Source: Styela clava
Lineage: Eukaryota; Chordata; Ascidiacea; Stolidobranchia; Styelidae
Length of the DNA stretch: 64,000 bases
Assembly: GCF_964204865.1 (NCBI RefSeq)
Contig: NC_135260.1
Span: 5,828,001 to 5,892,000, forward strand
Direction of reading: 5' to 3'
Position numbers and translations under genes: made by a program. How positions within the stretch are numbered: position 1 is the first letter of the stretch; each line of letters opens with the position of its first letter. Shown here piece by piece: positions 44,635 to 56,000 of the stretch. A model generated the notes under the pieces. The model was not told the DNA's origin, did no database searches, and saw only the letters and a program-made list of their open reading frames with translations.

Positions 44635-45411
44635 ATGAGTCTTATAAGATTAATCACCTTTGATGTTACTGGAACTCTGTTGAAAGTTACCAACCCTGTT
44701 GGGAAACAGTATTCCCAAGCTGCTGAGAAATTTATGGGGATAAAATTTGATGAGAATTCGATGCAAGAATGTTTCTGGAAATATTATCGACAACAAATGA
44801 AACGATATCCCATGTTTGGTTCACAGCACAACATGACTTCAGAACAATGGTGGTTTTCTGTTTTCACAAACTGTATTAAAGGTAGTAAGCAGTTAAACAC
44901 TATGAAAACTTTTAAAAATTCAGATGCACAACTTCAAAAAGCGTTCGAAGATGTGTATTACAATTTTAAATGGACTGTTTATCCAGGAGCAAAAGATACA
45001 TTAAAAAGTTTGAAGTCAATGAGAACAGAAAAGTATGGTCCAATGAAACTTGCAGCTGTTTCAAATAGTGATGAGAGAACTCCTACGATTTTGAAAGAAA
45101 CAAATCTTTTAGAATATTTTGATTGTGTCGTAAGCTCGGTTGAAGCAAGATGTGAAAAGCCAAACCCAAGAATATTTGATTACACTTTGAAAAAATTGAA
45201 CTTAACGGATATTGATAAAAATCAAATTCTACATGTTGGGAACATGTATGAAAAAGATTATATTGCTGCAATAAATGCTGGAATGCAGGCTTTGCTTCTG
45301 AGAGACGAATCTAATGAAAATGAGAAAGTTTTTCACAAAGAGCACATCATTCATGAATTAAGCGAAGTTGTAATGTTTGTTGGGCGCAACAACAAGGAAT
45401 TTACCTCTTAA
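44635..45411 (+). CDS. HDHD3: HDHD3, haloacid dehalogenase-like hydrolase, 258 aa, single exon
   Basis: This is a HAD-superfamily Rossmann protein of the HDHD3 group; its substrate is not established. Motif I is ITFDVTGTLL with nucleophile D10; the usual second Asp is replaced by Thr12, as in dehalogenase-type members, and vertebrate HDHD3 also lacks it. The helical cap has the family's TSEQWW. Motif II is AAVSNSD (S143), motif III CEKPNPRIF (K175), and motif IV HVGNMYEKD, in which the first Asp of GDxxxxD is Asn203 while D208 remains. The length equals the family's. The ATG at 44635 is preceded 24 bases upstream by a splice-like GGTTTTAG, possibly a trans-splice or 5' UTR acceptor. Identity is well supported by the order SQAAEKFMG, QWW, PGAKDTL, KPNPRIF. 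Confidence 0.9.
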   Translation: MSLIRLITFDVTGTLLKVTNPVGKQYSQAAEKFMGIKFDENSMQECFWKYYRQQMKRYPMFGSQHNMTSEQWWFSVFTNCIKGSKQLNTMKTFKNSDAQLQKAFEDVYYNFKWTVYPGAKDTLKSLKSMRTEKYGPMKLAAVSNSDERTPTILKETNLLEYFDCVVSSVEARCEKPNPRIFDYTLKKLNLTDIDKNQILHVGNMYEKDYIAAINAGMQALLLRDESNENEKVFHKEHIIHELSEVVMFVGRNNKEFTS

Positions 45412-46989
45412 TTAAATTCTTAAAATTTTGTTTTAGCAATAGTACAGTGTTTCTAATTATTAAAAACTTTATGCAAACTCATTAAGTTTATTATATAAAT
45501 TTTTATAATTACATTGTTTGTGCTCAACTTCAAAGTTAAAAATTGAAATTTTAAAACTTTCATAGCTTGTATTTTTTTATGTGAAATTACTCTTAGAAAG
45601 CAGAGGTGAGAACTTCCGCATCTTATCTTAAATTAGGTGTGCATTTCTATGCAATATCAAATTAGTTGATAGACAATAAATTTTTTTGTCTAGTAATATA
45701 TTACTTCTGGTTGGATAATACAGTTTGATGACGCTTATCTTTTGCATAATTACCATGAATACAGACTTGTTATCCAATTCGGTTATAAAGTTCGGTCAAA
45801 CAAGTTTTATGTCTTGTTGGCTGGTCCACCATCATGGTGTATTATATCGAAGCATTCTTCATTGTGGGCATGCATACGTTGTTGAGATTTAATTACAGAT
45901 CTGCAAGTCCCACTTGAATGGTTGTGGAGGTTTGTTGAATTTTATGATCTGCATTCATAATGCCTTGGGTCATTTTATATGTAATAATATCATCTTTTAT
46001 TGTATATTATATTGAAGGTATGATTTCATAATCCACTGTGTGCTTTTAATTTTCAATCTTCATGTTACCTAAATTTTTTCTCCTGGGCATTTTTACCTAT
46101 AATGCGGGATGTCTCAAGCAAGGTGCCATACCTCGATCAATAATGAAAACATCACTTGGCTGATTGGGCATGGACCATAGTGAATGGAGTTAGCTTTAGG
46201 CAGAGCTAGATGCCCAGGGTACATGCTTTAACTTTTGACCGAATCATCATTTTTTTCTGTATTTTTTGAAATTGCATTTGAGACAATCATATTACATTTT
46301 CTCCTGTGCCATATTGATCATATGTGTCAGATCGCGATTTGGTTTATTTGAGCAATAAAAATTCATATTACTCTTTACAGACTTGTCTTGCTCATTGTTC
46401 AACAGCCTGGGATCCATGTTGTGAGGCCATCAACAATAGAATGAATAACTGCTGTGTCATTTCTAGGACCCTTGGAGAACAGCCAATATTAAATGATTCT
46501 GACATTGTGCTGCTGTCGCTAAGGGTTGTGGTGGTGTCAGGGAAATTTCATGTCAGACTTAGGGCCGCAGGGGAATGCTCAGTCAACTTGAATTTCATAA
46601 TACTATCGCCAACCATTTTTTGACATTTTGCATCTCCACTCTGAGCAAGACCATGGGCCACTGATATATAGGAAGCTGCTTTCTTGCCAACTAGCCAAAC
46701 AACTATTATCTAGATATACCTTTGAAACACAAAAACAAAATACTTGACAGTGCTTATATTTAATAATAATTGCTGGATTGGGTGATGGCACAGTTTATAT
46801 AAGAACAATGTGATGAACTCAATTCAGATGAATAAAACCTTTATAGAGATGAATCTAAAACAGCTTTAAATAGACATGCATGCAGGCACTTCAAAACATG
46901 GTGGAAAAAAGTTAGTGATCATGCTTTAAACACAATTTAGTCCTAACTGGTCCAAAAGCATATTTGGCAGATATATCAACAATCTATGC

Positions 46990-47140
46990 CAGGGATGTGC
47001 AACCTGCTGCCGCGGAGAAGTGGTAATTTTGATGGTGTGCGGCACGCTAATAGAAAGCCTATGTCAAAGAAATGTGTGGCCCACGGTTTCACCCATTTTT
47101 TTGTATAGAGCCCTCCTGTTTTGAAGGTTGCACACCCCTG
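46990..47140. mobile_element. hAT-type miniature element, 151 bp
   Basis: CAGGGATGTGCAACCTGC and GAAGGTTGCACACCCCTG form inverted ends. ATCTATGC on the left and ATCTACGC on the right match in 7 of 8 target bases. Confidence 0.75.
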
Positions 47141-47998
47141 ATCTACGCAACCGATAGAAGCCTTCAAATAAAATTAAAATATTTCAGAAACAAAACATGG
47201 TTAAGAGACCTTCATGAATGTAAATGTTAAATTCAATGCCTATAGCCTACAAGTCGGCTCTAACAATCCAAGAGTACCGTAAAATTTTTATTATATGTGA
47301 AAAAATATCTATGTACATTACATAATGCTTCTCAATAATATGTCATCCATTGAGACACGAAAGACTAAGTGTGGACCTTCGCATCACTACCATATTTATA
47401 TTGCATGAAGGACACAACAATGTGTTATGTTATTCTAAATTGCACAATTCTAATCCACAAGATGGGCCCAACTACTGATGTAGAAAGGGCAACTTTGAGA
47501 GTCAAATAATATTACGAGTTTGGCATGTTTTCACTGGGGTTGAATTTCCAAACTGCGAATAATACAGAAACTTTCATACTTTCAATGGTGAAAATAAGTT
47601 AAAATACTTGCATATGCCAACATTTTTACCAATCACATTTGATTCACTCAGAGTTTGGAGCTGGAAACAAGGTAAAAAAATGTGATGCCGAATTATTTGA
47701 ATATATCACAGACGGCCAAGTTTTTCTACTCATAACTTACAGACTAACAGAAGAAATCTCTTCACACGTATATTGTAAATTGCCCTCAGAAGAATTGCTT
47801 GGTTAAGAAATCGTACTTTGAAAAAATTTATAGGAATCAAGCATTTGTGAAGCTCAGACTACAGAATGAGAAAACCTTTAAAACAGCAAACTATCTTAAT
47901 AGCAGCTAAATAGTAAAAATATCTGGAAACACACTAATTATTATTAAAAAATTCACAACCCGCGAAATAAAAAATCTCTCCCAACAAGTACAAAAATC

Positions 47999-48108
47999 GG
48001 ACCTCCTGAAGTATGCGCACCAAGATGGCGAACAACCTGAACTCAGGTTGTGTACCAGGTTAGGGTTCAGGTTGTGCGACATCTTGGTGCGCATACTCCA
48101 GGAGTACC
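47999..48108. mobile_element. Short palindromic MITE
   Basis: The ends (GGACCTCCTGAAGTATGCGC and its near-inverse GCGCATACTCCAGGAGTACC, each continuing through CACCAAGATG) form about 29-bp inverted repeats around a core that is itself partly palindromic (CAACCTGAACTCAGGTTGTG). Confidence 0.7.
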
Positions 48109-49770
48109 AAAAAATCTTTTGCAGATATTTGTGTAATTTATCTTTATATGGCAGAATAATGAAACAGCATTCTAACTATATAAAATAATATGAGAGATTA
48201 TCCCCAATTGAATTGGTATATAGTAGCTTACCCCTTACCGTAATCTAACAAAGAATAAACTAAAAGCATAGCAACTGGTTGCTACCAGGCCTATCATAGT
48301 GTAACATGCACAACTGGTGAGAAGGAAACAATATAGTTGAGTCAAACACTTGTCTGTATAAGAATTGGTACTTTTGCTGTATATTTAGAGTGACTTTCCT
48401 GCTCCATTATTGCCCGGATAGTTTTCGGATTTATAGGCATTCGAAACATTGGCTAAACAATGTTTGCTTTCAACATTTACATTAAGTATTGCTTGTCCTA
48501 TCAGAGCAAAATTGGCCAAGCCACCTACAAATATATGACTCAAAGCTACTGCAACCATCTTCTAGGCAGTAAAAATATTATGGTTTTTTTTTACCTATCC
48601 AGATAACATTTTCCTCAGTGTAGTTTTGCAATACCATATCAGTATTTATTTAATTCATTATTCCAGGTGATAATTTCTAACAATACTTTGATACAACCAG
48701 ATGAATATCCTCACAAATTATATTTCTTGAATCCAAACTATTTTTTTCAAAAGACTTTAACTAATGTAATCTTACAAATTTGCATTACTTCACACGCTAT
48801 CAAGTTACATTTTCCATGAACACAATATAAACATTGGACGTGGAAGGTTAATAATAAATCTGCCTACAACATCAATACACCTTTTTTAAATACAAAATCA
48901 TGAACAACATATTAATTTTAAATCCGTAAGACGATAATTATAAGTGACACTAATGTTTAATTCTAATGGTCCCAGGGTGAAAATGTCTAACAAAAAAGTA
49001 GGTTGCAGTGAACTGAAAATTGAGTGGTCACTCTTTACAGCTACATTATTATCAAACATCAGTAATAAATATTGCCTTTCCTGTTTCTATCTCAAAAATG
49101 AATGTCAACCATATAAACCAGGTATATAGTTTAAGTCTACACAAATAAATTCAAGTGGATATGCAATTTTCTATGTATTAGATGGCAGTAATTATGAAAT
49201 TAGGCTCTACGCAGCATAAGTTTAAACAAAATATAAGTGTATCTATTGATTTCACGAAGATATGTGAAATTTGATTGATAAGTGAAATATACCGTAGATT
49301 TCGATGCAAGACGAAACCCATATTCGATTTTAGGTTTTGTATTCTAGAATGGTCCTATGCTCTTACTTTAAATTATTCTATTTGACCACTCTGCATTAAA
49401 GGTGTATGTAAGAAAGTCAAATTTACTAAAAAGCAAGCATTTATGATATTTTAATTCATAAAATTACCTTCACTGAGAATTTAACTTTCAAAAAGTAGGG
49501 TTTTGACACATTTTCACTGAGGCAGTTTTGTCAAGCCAGGCTGAATTCCCCAGGAATTCTAGAATTTTAATGTCGATAGAAAAAGTCAAAATTTCCTTCA
49601 CAAACTCAAAAAGCATTACTAAGTTTACTAGTCATTTTTATGTTACAGTTAATTAAAGAAGGTTATGCTATCAAAATTCCAGAGTCAGAGTCAAAACTTT
49701 TCTTAATAGGAGTCAGGAATTAAATGTACATTTTACTGCACTGCTCGGGTTGGACCAATGTTGGAATATA

Positions 49771-49976
49771 CATGTGTCCATAAAGTCCCTTTACAATTTC
49801 TATTTTGATATGAAGTCAGTTCTCAATATATCTTAACCAGGTTTGTTGTTTTTCAATCAGTAATTGTTCAAGTAGTTTTACTTCATTTGATATATCTATG
49901 AGTGCCAAAACAATAATGATACCAATAAATTTCCTTTGCAATTTAAAAAAATTTTGAAGCCTTTTCGGACACCCTA
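49771..49976. mobile_element. Mariner-like MITE, second copy
   Basis: It matches 18291-18497 through GATATGAAGTCAGTTCTCAA, TATATCTTA, GAGTGCCAAAACAATA and the end TTCGGACACCCTA. It lies about 70 bp beyond the vasculin stop codon, possibly in its 3' UTR. Confidence 0.72.
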
Positions 49977-50043
49977 AATTCTCCAGTCCACCTGTGTATG
50001 GACTTCATATTCAGCAATGCCTAAATCCGACAAAGTGTAAAAT

Positions 50044-53000
50044 TTAAAACTCATTATCGGAGAGATTATCATCATCTTGGGGGAAGGCGTTATCTTCAAG
50101 CAAAAGTAGAAACGAAGTGTTGTTGTTTTCAATATCAGCGTCTGCTTGTTGCTTACGAATTCCTGGAAATTTCCATCCAGAGAAAGCATTCTGTAGTGCT
50201 TTCTCCTTTTGTTTTACACCAGAAGTTGACAGAATACCATTGCACCTCATTTGAAATTCTTTTATTTCATCTTCTGTCAAAGGAGCATCTTCTTCCATGG
50301 TTTGCTCATCTGAACATTTCCATCCCATTTCACGTAGAAGTCTGTGAAAAAATTTTTGTTTTTCATTCCTAATTTCACTCCACAGACCAGGCTACAAGGT
50401 AACACAAGATTCTATTCACACAAACCAACATATTTATTCCATTCGTTATTCTATGGGACCACCTATGTTGTTTGTTCTCGATATATCTTATTCATGAAGG
50501 AAACATTTCTGAAAAAATATATCTTATATCATGCTCTGTTCAATTTTGAAGGGAAGCTTTGTTCCTAGACTAGCGACCACTTACAATATCAATATTAACT
50601 TTAAGTCAGAACCTTTCAAACAAATCATCGAAAGGGTCCATGGCACTGAAAAAATGGAAACCACTGATCTACACAATTGGTAAAGCTTCTGACCTGAAAC
50701 CTGGTTTAGAATCACCGGGTTAAAATGAAATGATCTAGTCGTCCATTATTCCAAATATATAAGACTATCTCACCTATGTTCTGCCTCTAATGAACTTGAT
50801 AAAACAAAATCATCATGAGCTAAAACCGTCTGTGTTTGTTTGCCATTTGTATCCATATTCTTGTGAGTTTCGTTCTCTTGATTAGTAACAGCTTGTGGTT
50901 GTTCTTCTTCTATGGTAGATGAAACCTCTGACTTCAAGTGATAGTTGCTTCTGCCCGCAGAATCATCAACTTCACCATCAGTCTGACGTAATGCTTTTAA
51001 AAAGTGGTTTTTGCCTGAAAATTCAGTGAAATTGGATTGAAACGGATTACAAAACTATGCGAGAGAAACTATAGAGAAACAGGATAACGGTGGAAGTGGA
51101 ATACTAAGGTAAACGTACTGGTAAACATAGTTAGCAGCTTGCTAAATGTTAGGTTAGCAAGATATGTTAAAAATTGGAATAAATCTACATTTTGTAATAT
51201 AATGATGATATAAATTTGATGAGAAATTAAAATTGAAAAATTTCCTACAAATATATGGCAATGCAAAATAAAAGTATGAAGTGCTTGGCCTAAGTGTGTA
51301 CTGATATTAGACATAATAGGGGGAAAGTTGTGTAGCATTAAAACGATAGATAATGTTTGAAGATAGGTAGAGTGTGTAAGCAAGTTAGCTAAGAAAATTA
51401 CCTTTTCTGTGCTTTTTGTGTCCACTAACAACACCTATATCAACAGCTGAAGATTTAGTCTGAACTTCTTGTCTTGGTTGCTGAGGAGAGATATTACTTG
51501 ATGAAGACTGAATAAATGAAGATAATTATTAGAATTATTGGATATGACAGTGGCACACATCTTGTGTGAATATAATAATATCATCTGATATGATATGCAT
51601 AAGTCAGGCACTGTAAAACTTCAGATAGCTAAAGCTTTGTCGTCAAAGAATCCTGTGCTACCCGAAACGAAGTCCAACACTGACTGGTTAAGCGGAATGG
51701 TTACTACATACCACGCTGTACATACACTATTGGTCACTACGCTGTGATTTGTAATATAATAAGTTGTTTTCTCAGGATAAATATGCCAAATTGGGTACTA
51801 CCGTATAATGTACCAAGTTAGGGTTAGGCCATAATTTTATTCCGATTTTACCTCCATATTGGTACAAACACTTCTGGAGCGCCCCAAATATAACCATGTT
51901 AAGATCTGGTACTAAACTCTTTTTAAAATTCTTGGAACTTAAATGTCAAATTGATGATTGCACTTTACCTGGTTAGTTCGGGTAAGAGTACCAAGCTCTC
52001 TTTTGTTTCCATTTGAAATAAAATCTCCGCTCAAGTCAGCAGAATTTTTCGTTGGAAAGTTGAGGGGAACACTCATAGTACGGCGGTATGGTTGCTGAAT
52101 TGTAAAAATAAATAAAATCTTAATATAAAAACAAGATTCAGAATAAAATACAAATACAGGAACTTTGGTATTTGGAAAGAGGATCTTCTCAATTCAGGAA
52201 AGATCATCAAAAATAAATTGAAATGAGGATTTGATATAGCAAAATAATTTAGTTCAAATGTAACTTCCCAATAGCTAATCAAATTACTGTATTTTTCGGT
52301 GATTTATTCTATTTTTTTGATTGATTTTGGTTGAGCTATAATTATGCATATATTATAATATTGTCACTTAATTAGAAGATATATATAAAATCTTTAACAC
52401 TTAAATGGGAAATGCACTTTCTTTTCGTTGCATTCAGAAACACATCAACACAAATACATTCAGAACATTCACAAAACTCAAATCATTTGCTTGTTACCAT
52501 CCTTGCATGTACTCACATACCTTTCAAGAGTTGCCATTTTTATATCTACCCATGCACATATGACTTCAAATAAATATTTAATTAACCTTTTGATGGGACA
52601 CAGCCGCCTTAGGAACCAATGTCTTATAAATACTTGTTGTTGATTTCTGATTGGAATTTGGACTTGATGGAGATGTGTCTGTTACTTTGTTTTTCATCAC
52701 CAATGGTTTTTCTGAAATAAAAATTGTAGGAATAAAATATATTTATGGTATTGGTCTTGACTGGGCAACAGTTTAAAAAAGATTAAAATATTCTTCCAAA
52801 AACATAGTAATGGATCATAATTGAAATATAACCGAAAAAGTTCGAGTGATGTAATAATGCTGAAAGATATTACGTTAATAAAAACGAAAATTACATCAAT
52901 TAAAGCAAATTAAATTAATTATCAACTAACGCCACATATTGACAACTGCGGTAGAGGATGACCGGCTTGGTGAACCATTGTTAGATTTCTTCTGATCAGA

Positions 53001-56000
53001 AACTTCAATGTCAGATAAAGATGGAAAATCTGCATCTATGACTGATGTGCAGCCATTTCTTGTCCATGGATTTGCACTGGAAAAATGGACGGAGCATGTT
53101 AAATTCTGCCTTGATTTTGCAGTTGCAGTTGAGTAGTTTACAACTACTTAATCCTCTACCCCTAGAATCCCCCATCCCCTTGAAACGATGTATTTATGAA
53201 AAATCATATATAAACCGACTGTCAAACTCCCCAACGAGAGTTATGCAATCAGAGATATGTGCATATAAGCTAATTTTTCGTTCGATCAGAGATATGTGCG
53301 TATAAGCAAATTTTTTGTTCGATCAGAGTTATGTGCGTATAAGCTAATTTTTTGTTCGATCAGAGTTATGTGCATATAAGCTAATTTTCTGTGCGATCAG
53401 AGTTATGTGCATATAAGCTAATTTTTCGTTCGATCAGAGATATGTGGGTATAAGCTAATTTTTTGTTCGATCAGAGTTATGTGCGTATAAGCAAATTTTT
53501 TGTTCGATCAGAGTTATGTGCATATAAGCTAATTTTCTGTGCGATCAGAGTTATGTGCATATAAGCTAATTTTTCGTTCGATCAGAGATATGTGCGTATA
53601 AGCTAATTTTTTGTTCGATCAGAGTTACCGTATGTGCGTATAAGCTAAATTTTTTGTGCGATCAGAGTTATGTGCGTATAAGCTGACTCCATAGTTTAGA
53701 AACCTTTTTTTAGTTTCAAACTCAGCTCATATAAAAGGATATACAGTAATTCCAAACTATTCGAAAATGTCTCCAGATCTGACTTTTATCTTGAGCTTTA
53801 AGAAAATTCAGATTCCCACCTCAGTAGGCCTATATAATTCTGAGAAAAACCTAAGTTTGATAACAGAAACTCCGGTGTATGCTAGCGGCCTTCTTTGATT
53901 GACTGTTATTAAGAATGCTAAATCAACTTGATGTTCTTTTAGTTTAGAAACTTTGATTTCAATTACAATCAACAAAACTCCAAAATTATGACTCTATAAA
54001 GCTGGGTGGTCCAAACCCCGACCCATGGGCCACATGAGGGCCGCAGCAAATAATGATCAATTGTGTTGGCACAATCAAAGTGTTTTATATTGCGCTATTT
54101 TCCTATTCTTGGAACTGATGTGGCCCGCGAACAATGCAAAAATAATTTTATGGCCCCAGATGCCGACAACCTTGGACCACCCTGCTATAAAGAGTTTAAA
54201 ATTTCTATTTAGTCTTCGAATTGAGGGAGACGACTCTGGCTCAGACTCGATTACCGATTGAAACATGCAAAAACTCTGACTGTACATCCTTGTAATCACA
54301 ACAAAAACAAGTCCATAATGATCTAACTATGCCAACTCTGTTCTGTGGTTACCACAGGAAGACAACAGTTTAATCAGATGGCCAAGTTTATTTATCAATA
54401 CGTATATTTAGAGTGACTTGTCATTTACAAAAGCTATTTGGAATTTTGTCTTGAATTAACCAGATGCTGTGAGTCATTGACAAAATAAGTTGTCATAACA
54501 AATATATTCATAATGACATGCTAAGATTCAATTCAACATGAAATTCCAAAACCTTTGATTTACTATTTGTAAGAATGACATAACAGCCTAGTGAGAAAAC
54601 AAATTCGGCGCTCCAGAAGTATGTGCACCAATATGGAGGTAACTAATTTTGTTCGTCTACTTTACATCAAGTTGTGTAAAGGGATGGAAGCCTATGGGCA
54701 GGGGGTTATTTACTTGGCTAACACAGACAGTCCCCGAACTCGTAACAGAACTAAAATAAAGAAAATCGAAATAAAATTATGGCCTAACCCTAACCTGGTA
54801 CACACACTACGAGAGTACCACAAATTCTGTCCAAAACAGTTAATTTTGAGCAAGTCCAAGTCCATGCAAAAATCGGATCAGTATCCAGAGTCAGATAGAA
54901 GGTTATTGCCATATGAGAAGTCCCATCCCCCAGTATTATTATGAATAATCCATTCTACATATCCTGAATCGGGCCATTCCTAATATCAGAAAAAATAAAT
55001 GAAAATGATTCAGCTTTGCAACTGGGATAATTGAATTGTTTATCCCTCGTTGTCACAATGTTACCACCCCCATAGGAATTTGACTTGTCAAAATGCAATA
55101 TTTGGCACAGTATTCAATTGGTTTTTAATGTTGTTATAAATCTACATTATGACCTTGCAGTACACTGTCTGTGGCAACTCAAATATCCAATTCACTTATC
55201 AAATTTATTATAAAAAGATCTTGGAGAATCTGCTTTGAAAAGCGGAATGTTGATATGAATGTTGATAAGCGGACAGTAGATATAATTGACAACTCAAATA
55301 TTCAATTCATCAATTTATTCATAATAAAAAGATGAGTTTTGAGATACAGACAGGTGATAGATTTTTCACACAGACACAGTCAATAACTAATTGAAGAGTA
55401 TTAATAACTGAAGATCAAAGCAAACCATATGCTACTATTAATAAATATTCAGTTCACATATCAAAGTTCTTTAAAAAAAATTCTAGTGGACCAGTTCTGA
55501 GATACAGATTGTTGATATTTATCAATCAAAGTGTTTTATATTGCGCTATTTTCCTATTCTTGGAACTGATGTGGCCCGCGAACAATGCAAAAATAATTTT
55601 ATGGCCCCAGATGCCGACAACCTTGGACCACCCTGCTATAAAGAGTTTAAAATTTCTATTTAGTCTTCGAATTGAGGGAGACGACTCTGGCTCAGACTCG
55701 ATTACCGATTGAAACATGCAAAAACTCTGACTGTACATCCTTGTAATCACAACAAAAACAAGTCCATAATGATCTAACTATGCCAACTCTGTTCTGTGGT
55801 TACCACAGGAAGACAACAGTTTAATCAGATGGCCAAGTTTATTTATCAATACGTATATTTAGAGTGACTTGTCATTTACAAAAGCTATTTGGAATTTTGT
55901 CTTGAATTAACCAGATGCTGTGAGTCATTGACAAAATAAGTTGTCATAACAAATATATTCATAATGACATGCTAAGATTCAATTCAACATGAAATTCCAA

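Larger units (their letters stand above)
45412..50043. other. Intergenic region between HDHD3 and vasculin (convergent)
   Basis: No convincing exon. A possible AATAAA for HDHD3 lies near 45677. Repeats at 46990, 47999 and 49771 are listed. The rest (45700-46980, 47150-47990, 48110-49770) is AT-rich sequence in which I see nothing specific. Confidence 0.55.

Noticed and set aside
51069..51434. Minus-strand 121-codon frame
   Set aside because: It overlaps vasculin exon 7 in a different frame and otherwise covers intron sequence; the vasculin reading fits the family.
53248..53693. CRISPR-like array
   Set aside because: Repeats abut with no unique spacers and the DNA is animal; it is a minisatellite.
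54591..54944. Plus-strand 117-codon open frame, repeated at 56042-56395
   Set aside because: Most of it is the GGCGCTCC MITE read through; the second copy exists only because the segment is duplicated.
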